From JAZKDW01 sp040387375 (GTDB taxonomy: Bacteria > Pseudomonadota > Gammaproteobacteria > Burkholderiales > Burkholderiaceae_D), in contig JAZKDW010000058.1 in assembly GCA_040387375.1 (NCBI GenBank), positions 1-58,956 on the forward strand: DNA of 58,956 nt, in the 5' to 3' direction. Position numbers and translations under genes: made by a program. Shown piece after piece: positions 33,337 to 42,020 of the stretch. Position 1 is the stretch's first letter; each line of letters starts with the position of its first letter. The notes under the pieces are model-generated. The model was given only the letters and a program-made list of their open reading frames with translations, ran no database searches and was not told where the DNA came from.

Positions 33337-33856
33337 AATCATCAAAGATAAAGTCGTGGTCAACGATGACTGGGAAGTGCTGCATCTTGCCGAAGGCCAG
33401 ACTGCGGAATCCGTTGCGGTTCCCGCCGGTAAAAAGATCGTGCCGCTGCCAGTCTGGCTGGCGCAGCGCGAGACCTTGTCAAGCCGCAGCGATATCGGCG
33501 TCTGGATCGCCAGCGACGAGCGTCCCGAAGTATTGAAGGACGATGTCGCCAGGCTGCCCGTGATCGCGGTGGATTTTCCGAAGTTCGCCGATGGCCGCGG
33601 CTACTCGATCGCGTACAACCTGCGCTCGCGCCTGAATTACAGCGGCGAACTGCGGGCGATTGGCGACGTCTTGCGTGACCAGCTGTTTTACATGCAGCGT
33701 GTCGGTTTTAACGCCTTTGCCACACGCCCGGATCGCAATATCCATGAAGCGCTGAAAGGCCTGACCGATTTTTCCGAGTTTTACCAGACCTCGTGGGATC
33801 AGAAAAATCCGCTGTTCCGGCGTGTGCACCGCGAAGCCAAGGTAAACCCGCAATGA
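33329..33856 (+). CDS. DUF934 domain protein of sulfate-assimilation operons
   Basis: A 175-residue protein starting at the ATG at 33329, with AGGGGA upstream, overlapping the cysI stop by eight bases. Conserved DUF934 features include 'WEVLHLAEGQ', 'VPLPVWLAQRETL', 'WIASDERPEVLKDDVARLPVIAVDFPKFADGRGYSIAYNLRSRLNYSGELRAIGDVLRDQLFYMQRVGFNAF'. The family is found almost only between cysI and cysH in proteobacteria; a role in supporting sulfite reductase has been assumed from that position. The frame's upstream extension to 33203 lies inside cysI and is not real. Confidence 0.88.
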   Translation: MREIIKDKVVVNDDWEVLHLAEGQTAESVAVPAGKKIVPLPVWLAQRETLSSRSDIGVWIASDERPEVLKDDVARLPVIAVDFPKFADGRGYSIAYNLRSRLNYSGELRAIGDVLRDQLFYMQRVGFNAFATRPDRNIHEALKGLTDFSEFYQTSWDQKNPLFRRVHREAKVNPQ

Positions 33857-34587
33857 AAACCGACGACTTCGCCGGCCTGGTTGCAGCGACACAGGCAACG
33901 CTGAACAGGATCGCCAGCGATTTTTCGCCCGCCGTATTTGCGTCCAGCCTGGCGGCGGAAGACATGGTGCTGACCGACCTGATCCTGCGCGCCAAGCTGC
34001 CGATCGGCATCTTCACGCTGGAAACCGGCCGGCTGCATGCGGAAACCGTGGGCATGCTCGACCGCATCAGGGAAACCTATGGCTACGATGTCACGCCGTT
34101 TCGTCCTGACACCGCGGCGGTCGACGCATATGTGCAGCAGAATGGACTGAATGCGTTTTATGACAGCGTCGAGATGCGCAAGGAATGTTGCCGCATCCGC
34201 AAGGTCGATCCGCTGAACCGCGCACTGGCCGGCAACAAGGCATGGGTCACCGGTCAGCGCCGCGCGCAATCGACGACCCGCGCCGGACTCGACATCCAGG
34301 AAAACGACGAAGCGCATGGCATGACCAAGTTCAATCCGCTGGCCGACTGGTCGGAAGAGGATGTGTGGTTTTACATACGCACCAACAACGTGCCGTACAA
34401 CCCGCTGCACGACCAGGGTTTTCCATCGATCGGCTGCGAACCATGCACCCGCGCGATCCAGCCAGGCGAGGATGTGCGCGCCGGACGCTGGTGGTGGGAA
34501 AACCCGGAATCGAAGGAATGCGGCTTGCATGTCGTCGACGGCAAGCTGATCAGAATCAAACCAGAAACGCAACCAACCGCAGTCTGA
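33853..34587 (+). CDS. cysH: adenylyl-sulfate (APS/PAPS) reductase, iron-sulfur type
   Basis: It reduces activated sulfate to sulfite with thioredoxin. It has 244 residues from the ATG at 33853, which overlaps the DUF934 stop (ATGA). Besides the C-terminal catalytic Cys (C223 in 'KECGLH'), it has the paired cysteines C112-C113 ('KECCRIRKVDPL') and C195/C198 ('GCEPCT') that bind a [4Fe-4S] cluster in APS-type enzymes and are absent from E. coli PAPS reductase. No cysC (APS kinase) is in the operon, and cysN lacks a kinase domain, which fits direct use of APS. Confidence 0.94.
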   Translation: MKTDDFAGLVAATQATLNRIASDFSPAVFASSLAAEDMVLTDLILRAKLPIGIFTLETGRLHAETVGMLDRIRETYGYDVTPFRPDTAAVDAYVQQNGLNAFYDSVEMRKECCRIRKVDPLNRALAGNKAWVTGQRRAQSTTRAGLDIQENDEAHGMTKFNPLADWSEEDVWFYIRTNNVPYNPLHDQGFPSIGCEPCTRAIQPGEDVRAGRWWWENPESKECGLHVVDGKLIRIKPETQPTAV

Positions 34588-34595
34588 AAAAAATC

Positions 34596-35531
34596 ATGAA
34601 TACAGCAGTCGAATCATTATTCCTTGACGCCGCCAGCAGCCGCCATCTGGATTGGCTGGAGTCGGAAGCCATTCACATCATGCGTGAAGTCGCGGCCGAG
34701 TGCAGCAATCCGGCATTGCTTTTTTCGGGCGGCAAGGATTCAGTCGTACTGCTACGCATCGCGGAGAAGGCCTTCCGTCCCGGCAGTTTTCCATTCCCGC
34801 TGGTGCATATCGATACCGGTCACAACTTTGCGGAAGTCATTACCTTCCGCGACAAGCGTGTTGCCGAATTGCGCGAGCGCCTGATCGTCGGTTCGGTCGA
34901 GGATTCGATCAAGCGCGGCACGGTACGCCTGCGCAATCCGCTCACCGATTCGCGCAATGCGGCACAGGCAGTGACACTGCTGGAAACCATCGCCGAACAC
35001 AAGTTCGACGCCTGCATCGGCGGCGCCCGCCGCGATGAAGAAAAGGCCCGCGCCAAGGAACGCATCTTTTCGTTCCGCGACGAATTCGGCCAGTGGAATC
35101 CGAAAGCACAGCGCCCGGAATTGTGGGACCTGTATAACACCCGCGTCCACCCGGGAGAAAACATGCGTGTGTTCCCGATCTCGAACTGGACCGAACTCGA
35201 CGTCTGGCAATACATCGCGCGTGAAAAACTGGAACTGCCGCCGATTTATTTCTCGCACATGCGCCAGGTGATTCCGCGCAATGGCTTGCTGGTGCCGCTG
35301 ACCGATCTGACGCCGGCAAAAGAAGGCGAAAAAGTCGAAACCCTCAGCGTGCGTTTCCGCACCGTCGGCGATATCTCCTGCACCTGCCCGGTGGCATCGG
35401 ATGCGTCGACAGTCGACGCCATCATCGCCGAAACCGCGGTGACCCAGATTACCGAACGCGGCGCAACCCGCATGGATGACCAGACATCGGAAGCATCGAT
35501 GGAAAAACGTAAAAAAGAAGGATATTTCTGA
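34596..35531 (+). CDS. cysD: sulfate adenylyltransferase subunit 2
   Basis: The catalytic small subunit of ATP sulfurylase, forming APS from sulfate and ATP. It has 311 residues from the ATG at 34596, eight bases after the cysH stop. The PP-loop 'LLFSGGKDSVVLLRIAEKAF' is at about residues 42-61, followed by 'PLVHIDTGHNFAEVITFRD' and 'IGGARRDEEKARAKERIFSFRDEFGQWNPKAQRPELWDLYN', typical of CysD. The C-terminus 'SMEKRKKEGYF' is nearly invariant in the family. It overlaps cysN by one base (TGATG), consistent with their heterodimeric complex. Confidence 0.96.
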   Translation: MNTAVESLFLDAASSRHLDWLESEAIHIMREVAAECSNPALLFSGGKDSVVLLRIAEKAFRPGSFPFPLVHIDTGHNFAEVITFRDKRVAELRERLIVGSVEDSIKRGTVRLRNPLTDSRNAAQAVTLLETIAEHKFDACIGGARRDEEKARAKERIFSFRDEFGQWNPKAQRPELWDLYNTRVHPGENMRVFPISNWTELDVWQYIAREKLELPPIYFSHMRQVIPRNGLLVPLTDLTPAKEGEKVETLSVRFRTVGDISCTCPVASDASTVDAIIAETAVTQITERGATRMDDQTSEASMEKRKKEGYF

Positions 35532-36865
35532 TGAATGCCGTGGCTGCAGATCAAAAAACGCCGAAGACCGCTGTCCATAGTCCGGCAGAACGCGGGCTGT
35601 TGCGCTTCATTACCGCCGGTTCGGTCGATGACGGCAAAAGCACGCTGATCGGACGCCTGCTGTTCGACAGCAAGGGGATTTTCGCCGACCAGCTGGATGC
35701 GATGTCTCGCGCCAAGCACAAGCGCACCGTAGGCGACACGATCGACCTGTCGCTGCTGACCGACGGCCTGGAAGCGGAACGTGAACAAGGCATCACCATC
35801 GATGTCGCCTACCGCTATTTCGCCACGCCGAAACGCAAGTTCATCATCGCCGACACGCCGGGGCACGAACAATACACACGCAACATGGTCACCGGCGCCT
35901 CGACCGCCGATGCGGTGATCATCCTGATCGACGTCTCCAAGGTAAAACTGGGCGATGACGGCAGCGTCGAATTGCTGATCCAGACCAAACGTCATTCGAC
36001 GATTGCACATCTGCTGCAAATCGAACATGTGGTGGTCGCGGTCAACAAGATGGATCTGGTCAATTACGAGCAGACGGTGTACGACCGCATCGTCGCCGCC
36101 TATGCCGAATTTGCGCAGCAACTGGGCCTGAAGGATATCCGGCCGATTCCATTGTCGGCGCTGGCTGGCGACAACGTCGTCGTGTCCAGCGATAAAATGC
36201 CCTGGTACCAGGGACCGACATTGATCGAGTTGCTGGAATCGCTCAGCGTTTATGACGAATCGCATGACGAGCCGTTCCGCTTCCCGGTGCAGCTGGTGGC
36301 GCGCCACAGCGGCCATGAAGCCAAGGATTTTCGTGGTTACATGGGCCGCATCGAAGCCGGCAAAGTCCACAAGGGCGACAAACTGGTGGTGCAACCGGGC
36401 GGTCAGAGCGCGACCGTGAAAGAGATCGTCACGCTGGACGGTTCGCTCGACATGGCCGTGGTCGGCCAGTCGGTCACGCTGGTGCTGGATGAGTACATCG
36501 ATATTTCGCGCGGCGACATGCTGGCGGCGGCCGAGCGCCCCGCCACCGTGCTTAAAACCGTCAATGCCGATGTCTGCTGGCTGTCGGAAGAACCGCTCGA
36601 CCTGCGCCGCAAATACTGGCTCAAGCACACCACCCGGCAGGTTGCCGCGCGTGTGACAAAACTCGATACGCTGCTCGATATCAATACGCAGGAAAAACGC
36701 CCGGCCGACGAATTGAAGCTCAATGGCATTGCCAGCATCACGCTCACCGTGCAGCAACCGCTGGCAGCCGATGCCTATGATGCGATTCGTTCGACTGGCG
36801 CTTTCATCCTGATCGATGAAGTCACCCACCAGACCGTTGCGGCGGGTATGATCCGGCTTGCCTGA
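35531..36865 (+). CDS. cysN: sulfate adenylyltransferase subunit 1 (GTPase)
   Basis: CysN couples GTP hydrolysis to APS formation by CysD. The 444-residue protein is an EF-Tu-like GTPase: G1 'GSVDDGKSTLIGRLLFDS' (about residues 31-48), G2 'GITIDVAYRYF', G3 'DTPGHEQYTRNM', G4 'NKMDLV', then translation-factor beta-barrels. At 444 residues it lacks the C-terminal CysC kinase domain of fused CysNC proteins. Coupled to cysD by a one-base overlap and followed 17 bases later by cobA. Confidence 0.96.
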   Translation: MNAVAADQKTPKTAVHSPAERGLLRFITAGSVDDGKSTLIGRLLFDSKGIFADQLDAMSRAKHKRTVGDTIDLSLLTDGLEAEREQGITIDVAYRYFATPKRKFIIADTPGHEQYTRNMVTGASTADAVIILIDVSKVKLGDDGSVELLIQTKRHSTIAHLLQIEHVVVAVNKMDLVNYEQTVYDRIVAAYAEFAQQLGLKDIRPIPLSALAGDNVVVSSDKMPWYQGPTLIELLESLSVYDESHDEPFRFPVQLVARHSGHEAKDFRGYMGRIEAGKVHKGDKLVVQPGGQSATVKEIVTLDGSLDMAVVGQSVTLVLDEYIDISRGDMLAAAERPATVLKTVNADVCWLSEEPLDLRRKYWLKHTTRQVAARVTKLDTLLDINTQEKRPADELKLNGIASITLTVQQPLAADAYDAIRSTGAFILIDEVTHQTVAAGMIRLA

Positions 36866-36882
36866 TTCATTCCGGGAAGTCC

Positions 36883-37629
36883 ATGTCATCCAATAACATC
36901 GCGCAGCACACGAGCAGCAACGGCAAGGTTTATCTAATAGGCGCAGGTCCCGGCGCAGCCGACCTGATCACCGTTCGTGGAGCCCGCATCCTGGCGAAAG
37001 CCGATGTCGTGCTGCACGATGCGCTGGTCACGGAGGAATTGCTGGATCTGTGCCCGCAAGCTGTCAGGATTTCCGTCGGCAAGCGTTCAGGGCAGCGTTC
37101 GACCGCACAAACGCTGATCAACCAGCAACTCGTCGACTGCGCCAGAAAGTACCGGCTGGTGGTGCGTCTGAAAGGGGGCGACCCGATGCTGTTTGGCCGC
37201 GCCGATGAAGAACTGCGCGCGCTCGAAAGCGCCGGCATTGAAGTCGAGATTGTCCCGGGCATTACCGCCGCGCTGGCGGCAGCCGCCTCCACCAGGCAGC
37301 CATTGACCAAACGCGGCGTTGCCCGCAGCGTCGGCTTTTTCACGTCGAGCACCGCGCCCAATCATCCTGATCAGGAAACCCTGCCTGACTGTGACACGCT
37401 GGTGCAGTACATGGGTGGGAAAGAGGCGATTACCACCGCACGCAGGCTGCTGACGCGAGGCCATGCGCCGGGCACACCGGTGGTCGTCGTCGAGAATTGC
37501 AGCCGGCCCAATCAGCGTGTGCTCCGATTAGCACTGAGCGAACTCGAGCAGGGTTTGTCCGATTGCAGCGGTCCGGTGCTGGTCATGATTGGCGAAGCGC
37601 TGGCGGCACGCGGGACTGAACCGGTCTAA
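36883..37629 (+). CDS. cobA: uroporphyrinogen-III C-methyltransferase (SUMT)
   Basis: It methylates uroporphyrinogen III twice to precorrin-2, the branch point to siroheme and corrinoids. The 248 residues show the family P-loop-like 'VYLIGAGPGAADLITVRGARILAKADVVLHDALV' (residues 16-49), 'VRLKGGDPMLFGRADEEL', 'EIVPGITAALAAAASTRQPLTKRGVARSVGFFTS' and 'TLVQYMGGKEA'. It lacks the CysG dehydrogenase/chelatase part. As last gene of the cys operon it most likely feeds siroheme synthesis for CysI, while also able to supply the cobalamin pathway. Confidence 0.94.
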   Translation: MSSNNIAQHTSSNGKVYLIGAGPGAADLITVRGARILAKADVVLHDALVTEELLDLCPQAVRISVGKRSGQRSTAQTLINQQLVDCARKYRLVVRLKGGDPMLFGRADEELRALESAGIEVEIVPGITAALAAAASTRQPLTKRGVARSVGFFTSSTAPNHPDQETLPDCDTLVQYMGGKEAITTARRLLTRGHAPGTPVVVVENCSRPNQRVLRLALSELEQGLSDCSGPVLVMIGEALAARGTEPV

Positions 37630-37684
37630 GTACCAACGCGGAATAAATTGAGAGATGGATGCGGGCCGGGCAACGCCGCAGTCC

Positions 37685-37720
37685 CGTAGGGTGGAAGGCG
37701 CTCCGCTTTTCCACCCTACG
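37685..37720. repeat. REP element between cobA and cbiX
   Basis: A 36-bp near-palindrome running from CGTAGGGTGGAA to TTCCACCCTACG, with GTAG heads on both strands. It belongs to the same family as the REP units at 2.8-3.0 kb (GTAGGGTG...CACC, with compensatory changes in the stem). Its right end overlaps the cbiX stop codon: the TAG at 37718-37716 is part of the GTAG head. Confidence 0.7.
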
Positions 37721-38111
37721 ACTGCTCGCTCTTGCGTGCTGGGGAAGCCGCGCCCACACAATATTGGGCAATCGCATTCAGCACGGCCGCATTCTCCCCC
37801 ACTGCCTCAACCACATTCAGCACCACCCCCGGATGCGCATCACGCAAGCCGTCGACGATCACCGGCAAATCCCGCAGCACATGTCCGCCCTGCCCCAGAA
37901 AAACCGGCACCACGGTAATCCGGTCGCACCCTTGCGCAACCAGTTGCGCAACCAGCTCCGGCAAACGGGGCTGCATCAATTCCAGAAACGCCAGCGCCAC
38001 CACGGCATCCGGCATCTGCGCCTGCACCAGCACCTGCAGACGTTCGAACGGCGCCGCCCATCCCGGAGCGCGGGCGCCGTGTGCAAACAAGACCAGTGCC
38101 TGCTGACTCAT
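37716..38111 (-). CDS. cbiX: small sirohydrochlorin chelatase (CbiX-S/SirB-like)
   Basis: A 131-residue single-domain class II chelatase; the small CbiX form works as a homodimer. 'ALVLFAHGARAPGW' holds the first metal-binding His, and 'ITVVPVFLGQGGHVLRDLP' the second His with its GGHV motif. It could insert cobalt for cobalamin or iron for siroheme; placed tail-to-tail with cobA at the end of the cys operon, ferrochelation for CysI seems at least as likely. The C-terminal residues are not conserved, and the stop codon is provided by the REP element. It ends the lptF-lptG-cbiX run on the minus strand. Confidence 0.87.
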   Translation of the reverse strand: MSQQALVLFAHGARAPGWAAPFERLQVLVQAQMPDAVVALAFLELMQPRLPELVAQLVAQGCDRITVVPVFLGQGGHVLRDLPVIVDGLRDAHPGVVLNVVEAVGENAAVLNAIAQYCVGAASPARKSEQS

Positions 38112-38112
38112 G

Positions 38113-39261
38113 TTAATGCCTTTCTACCCACCATAGTGCGCCCAGCGCCGCCAGCAAAAACAGCGCGCTCGGCAAAATCGCCGTTGCAAACGGCGGCCAT
38201 GTATTCAACAAGCCTATATGCGAAGAGAGGCTGTTCACCAACTGAAAACTGACGCCGATCATGATGCCCGTAAAAATCTTGAGGCTCACGCCGCCGGCGC
38301 GGAAGTGCAGATAGGCAAACGGCAAAGCCATCGCCATCATCACGAATATCGCAAATGGATAAATCAGTTTCTTCCAGAATGCAATTTCATATCGGTCGGT
38401 GCGCTGCTTGTTTTCCGCCAGGTGTTTGGTATACGCCGACAGGTCATACGCCGACATGCGGTCGGGATCGGCGAACAGCACCGCCAGGATGTCCGGCGTC
38501 ACTTCCGAGAGCATCATCCGTGTCGGCGTGTTTTTAGTGGAGACAGTGGCAGTAAGGTTCTGCACCGCGTCCTTCTGGCCGGAAGAAATCGCCGCAAAGC
38601 GGGTTTCCGACACTTCCGTCAGACGCCAGGTATTGGCGCCCTCATAGTTTGCGCGGCCCGCCGCGATGACCGCGGTCATCTGGAAATTACGGTCGAACTC
38701 ATATACCTTCACGCCGTTGAGTTGCCCTTCCAGGGTGAGTTCGCGGACGTTGATGAAGCGTGATCCGATCACCGGACCCGTTACGCCGCTCTGCCGAATT
38801 ACATCCTTCGCCCATAAACCGGAACGGAAACCCTGTGAAATCGCCGTCCCCTTTGCACTGAGCTTGAGTTTCTCGGCCTGTTCGGTGGACCTGGGTGAAA
38901 CAAATTCGCCAAACGCGAAGGTAATGACGACAAACAGCAGAGCGATCTTGGCCAGTATGGCGCCGACCATCAGGGTCGACATGCTGGAAACGCGCATGAT
39001 CGTGAATTCGGACCGCGACGCAAATTGCGACAGCACCCAGATGGTGCCGATCAGCGCCGCGATCGGCATCAATTCATAGGTATAGCCGGGCAAGCCCAGC
39101 AATACATACAGGAAGGCATGCTGCAGTTTGTAGCCGCCGCGTCCGACGGATTGCAGCTCATTCATCAGATCGAAGAACGCGAACAGCGCCAGAAATGCGA
39201 CCAGGACAAACACGACCGCCCGGATGATTTCAGTCGCGAAGTATCTTTCCAGGATTTTCAT
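38113..39261 (-). CDS. lptG: LPS export permease LptG
   Basis: LptG, with LptF and the LptB ATPase, extracts lipopolysaccharide from the inner membrane. It has 382 residues from the ATG at 39261, overlapping the lptF stop by four bases (ATGA); an upstream extension to 39309 is rejected. Six membrane segments are visible, three at each end ('IIRAVVFVLVAFLALFAFFDLM' ... 'LIYPFAIFVMMAMALPFAY', 'IFTGIMIGVSFQLVNSL', 'ATAILPSALFLLAALGALWWV'), with a periplasmic jellyroll between. 'LYVLLGLPGYTYELMPIAALIGTIWVLSQFASRSEFTIMRVSSMS' is the coupling-helix region. Confidence 0.95.
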   Translation of the reverse strand: MKILERYFATEIIRAVVFVLVAFLALFAFFDLMNELQSVGRGGYKLQHAFLYVLLGLPGYTYELMPIAALIGTIWVLSQFASRSEFTIMRVSSMSTLMVGAILAKIALLFVVITFAFGEFVSPRSTEQAEKLKLSAKGTAISQGFRSGLWAKDVIRQSGVTGPVIGSRFINVRELTLEGQLNGVKVYEFDRNFQMTAVIAAGRANYEGANTWRLTEVSETRFAAISSGQKDAVQNLTATVSTKNTPTRMMLSEVTPDILAVLFADPDRMSAYDLSAYTKHLAENKQRTDRYEIAFWKKLIYPFAIFVMMAMALPFAYLHFRAGGVSLKIFTGIMIGVSFQLVNSLSSHIGLLNTWPPFATAILPSALFLLAALGALWWVERH

Positions 39262-40391
39262 TCGGGCATCCTCCGCCTGACCCCATGCCCGCGCTTGACC
39301 GACGCCCACAGCACCAGCGGATGATACCGGCTATTCATTTTCACGCGCCAGAGGAACAGCGCCACAATCAGCAGCGCCACCATCGCGTGAATCGGCCACC
39401 ACGCCATCAGGAAAGGCAGCTTCTTTTGCACGACCGCCGCCTGGAAAACGCTGACCATGTTGCTGTAGAAAACGAACAGCAATAATGCGATCAGCAGGTT
39501 GACCGAACGCCCGCCACGCGGATTGACAAAGCTCAGGGGAATCGCCAGCAGCATCAGCAAGCCGCCCATCACTGGCAATCCGGTCCGCCACAGCAGTTCG
39601 CCCATATTGAAGTTGTTCCGGTCAGTCAGCAATACACGCGTCGGCAGCGAACGTGATGACTTGTCACCAATCAATGCCTCCGATTGCCGCGACACCAGCA
39701 CGCCGTAACGTTCGAATTCCATCAGGCGAAAATCCGGTTCGGCCGGTGTGCCGTCATATCGGTGTCCATTGGTCAGCACCAGGAATTTATCGCCACGGCT
39801 GTCCAGCTCAATCGTTCCTTCGTTGGCAACGACAATCGTGCTGCCCCCATTCTTGATGGTATTGACGAAGACATTCCTGACCTTGGTCGCATCGCCCGAC
39901 ACACCCTCGACAAAAAACACCCGGTCGGAGGAAGCGGACTCCTGGAATTTGCCGGGCGAGACTTTGGCGATATCTTCCCGCTTTTCAAAACGTTCCCTGA
40001 ACTCCGCGCTCTGGCGATTGGCCCAAGGCGACACCATGAAGCTCAGCAAGCCAATCAGAATAATGATGGGCAATCCAAACTGCAGCACCGGACGTATCCA
40101 TTTTGTCAGGCTCATGCCGGACGCGAACCAGACCACCATTTCAGAATCCTGGTAGCTGCGCGTCACCACCAGCAGCACGGAAATGAAGCCGGTCAGGATC
40201 AGGATGACAGGCAGATAATTCAGTGCCGCAAATCCGATCAGGGCGATGACATCGCCGGACGCGACACGGCCACCGGCGGCCTGGCCCAGGATGCGAATCA
40301 GCATCACGGTGATGGTAATCGTGAAAAGCGTAGTGAAAACAGCGCCGGCAGTACTCACCAATTCGCGTCGAAGCGCGCGCTGAAAAATCAT
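39258..40391 (-). CDS. lptF: LPS export permease LptF
   Basis: Partner of LptG. The 377-residue protein starts 'MIFQRALRRELVSTAGAVFTTLF', with three N-terminal membrane helices, a coupling region 'TGFISVLLVVTRSYQDSEMVVWFASGMSL', a periplasmic domain, and three C-terminal helices ('GLPVMGGLLMLLAIPLSFVNPRGGRSVNLLIALLLFVFY'). It is divergent from pepA, 36 bases apart, an arrangement widespread in beta- and gammaproteobacteria. Confidence 0.95.
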   Translation of the reverse strand: MIFQRALRRELVSTAGAVFTTLFTITITVMLIRILGQAAGGRVASGDVIALIGFAALNYLPVILILTGFISVLLVVTRSYQDSEMVVWFASGMSLTKWIRPVLQFGLPIIILIGLLSFMVSPWANRQSAEFRERFEKREDIAKVSPGKFQESASSDRVFFVEGVSGDATKVRNVFVNTIKNGGSTIVVANEGTIELDSRGDKFLVLTNGHRYDGTPAEPDFRLMEFERYGVLVSRQSEALIGDKSSRSLPTRVLLTDRNNFNMGELLWRTGLPVMGGLLMLLAIPLSFVNPRGGRSVNLLIALLLFVFYSNMVSVFQAAVVQKKLPFLMAWWPIHAMVALLIVALFLWRVKMNSRYHPLVLWASVKRGHGVRRRMPE

Positions 40392-40427
40392 TCGGAGGTT
40401 ATAATTGCGTGGATTAAAGGAGTAATC

Positions 40428-41945
40428 ATGGACTTTAGCATAAAAACATACGATGTAAAAAACACGGTCGCTCAGATGAAAAGCGGTTGTATTGCAGTAG
40501 GCGTATTCGAAAACAAGAAGTTATCACAAGCTGCCCAGGCACTCGATCTCAAAGGCAAAATCTCGCTGGCGCTAAAGTCCGGCGACATTTCCGGCAAGCC
40601 TGGCAGCACCCTTTTGATGCGCGACGTCGACGGCGCCGCCGCAGAACGTATCCTGCTGGTCGGACTGGGCAAGGAAGGAGCGACGACCGGAAAGGATTTT
40701 ACCAGCGCGCTGCAATCAATCGTCCGCGTCTTCTCTTCGCTCGGCAGCAATGATGCCATTGTCGCTCTTCCGCTGCAAGACATGCAGGATCGCAATAGCG
40801 AATGGGCACTCCGCAATGTGGTAACCGTCGCACGCGACAACCTGTATCGTTTTGATGACATGAAAAGCAAGAAGGACCCGGCGCCGGAAGGTGTCAAGAA
40901 GGTCTTCATTGCCGTTGCAGCCGACGACGCCGGCGCCGCAAAAACCGTTCTTGCGCAAGCTGTTGCGCTCGCCAACGGCATCGAACTGACCAAAAACCTT
41001 GGCAACCTGCCACCTAACGTCTGCACGCCGACCTACCTGGCCAACACCGCGAAGAAGCTGGCAAAAGAGTATCCGCTGGGTGTGGAAGTTCTGGATCGCA
41101 AGCAGTTGCAGGCACTGAAGATGGGCAGCTTCCTGTCGGTGACCAACGGCAGCGACGAGCCGCCGAAATTCATCGTGCTGAAACACATGGGCGGCAAGGC
41201 GAAGGATGCGCCTACCGTGTTGGTCGGCAAGGGCATCACCTTCGACTCCGGCGGCATTTCACTGAAACCCGGTGGCGGCATGGATGAAATGAAGTACGAC
41301 ATGTGCGGCGCCGCATCGGTGCTCGGCACCTTCCGTGCGATCGCCGAGATGAAGCTGAAGCTGAACGTGATCGGCGTCATCCCGACCTGCGAGAACATGC
41401 CGTCCGGGCGCGCCACCAAACCCGGCGACATCGTCACATCGATGTCGGGACAGACGATCGAAGTGCTCAACACCGATGCCGAAGGCCGCCTGATCCTGTG
41501 CGACGCACTCACCTATGTCGAGCGTTTCAAACCCGATGCCGTGGTGGATATCGCAACGCTGACCGGCGCCTGCATCACCGCGCTTGGCCACCACAACTCC
41601 GGCCTCTTCACACGGCATGACGACGCGCATGATGCGCTTGCGGCGGAATTGCTGGCAGCCGGCAAATCCTCGGGCGATACCGCGTGGCGCATGCCGATCG
41701 AGGACAGCTACCAGGAGCAGCTCAAGTCCAACTTTGCCGACATCGCCAATATCGGCGGACCTCCCGCCGGCAGCATCACTGCCGCCTGCTTCCTCGAGCG
41801 TTTTACAAAGAAATATACGTGGGCGCATCTGGATATCGCAGGCACGGCGTGGAAGAGCGGCGCTGCCAAAGGGGCCACCGGCAGGCCGGTTCCGCTGCTG
41901 ACGGCGTTCCTCATCAATCGTGCGCAAGGTGCGGTCAAAAAGTAA
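40428..41945 (+). CDS. pepA: cytosol (leucyl) aminopeptidase
   Basis: An M17 two-metal aminopeptidase that removes N-terminal residues in the cytoplasm; in E. coli PepA also binds DNA. It has 505 residues from the ATG at 40428, preceded by AAAGGAG; the open frame back to 39684 is antisense to lptF and not real. Metal and active-site motifs: 'VGKGITFDSGGISLKPGGGMDEMKYDMCGAASVLG' and 'NTDAEGRLILCDALTYVERF'. Followed by an 11-bp hairpin. Confidence 0.96.
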   Translation: MDFSIKTYDVKNTVAQMKSGCIAVGVFENKKLSQAAQALDLKGKISLALKSGDISGKPGSTLLMRDVDGAAAERILLVGLGKEGATTGKDFTSALQSIVRVFSSLGSNDAIVALPLQDMQDRNSEWALRNVVTVARDNLYRFDDMKSKKDPAPEGVKKVFIAVAADDAGAAKTVLAQAVALANGIELTKNLGNLPPNVCTPTYLANTAKKLAKEYPLGVEVLDRKQLQALKMGSFLSVTNGSDEPPKFIVLKHMGGKAKDAPTVLVGKGITFDSGGISLKPGGGMDEMKYDMCGAASVLGTFRAIAEMKLKLNVIGVIPTCENMPSGRATKPGDIVTSMSGQTIEVLNTDAEGRLILCDALTYVERFKPDAVVDIATLTGACITALGHHNSGLFTRHDDAHDALAAELLAAGKSSGDTAWRMPIEDSYQEQLKSNFADIANIGGPPAGSITAACFLERFTKKYTWAHLDIAGTAWKSGAAKGATGRPVPLLTAFLINRAQGAVKK

Positions 41946-41957
41946 GCGGTAAACATT

Positions 41958-41992
41958 CCGCACCCGCGAGAACAATGTTGACGCGGGTGCGG
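41958..41992 (+). terminator. hairpin after pepA
   Basis: A perfect 11-bp stem (CCGCACCCGCG / CGCGGGTGCGG) with a 13-base loop begins 12 bases after the pepA stop. There is no U-tract. Confidence 0.5.
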
Positions 41993-42020
41993 GACAGTCG
42001 ACGTCCTTCCTGTGCAAGCT

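Noticed and set aside
35246..36889. 547-codon minus-strand open frame opposite cysD/cysN
   Set aside because: Shadow frame of two conserved genes with complete motifs.
39684..40427. 248-codon N-terminal extension of pepA
   Set aside because: Runs antisense through lptF; the ATG at 40428 has a strong ribosome-binding site and matches the family start.
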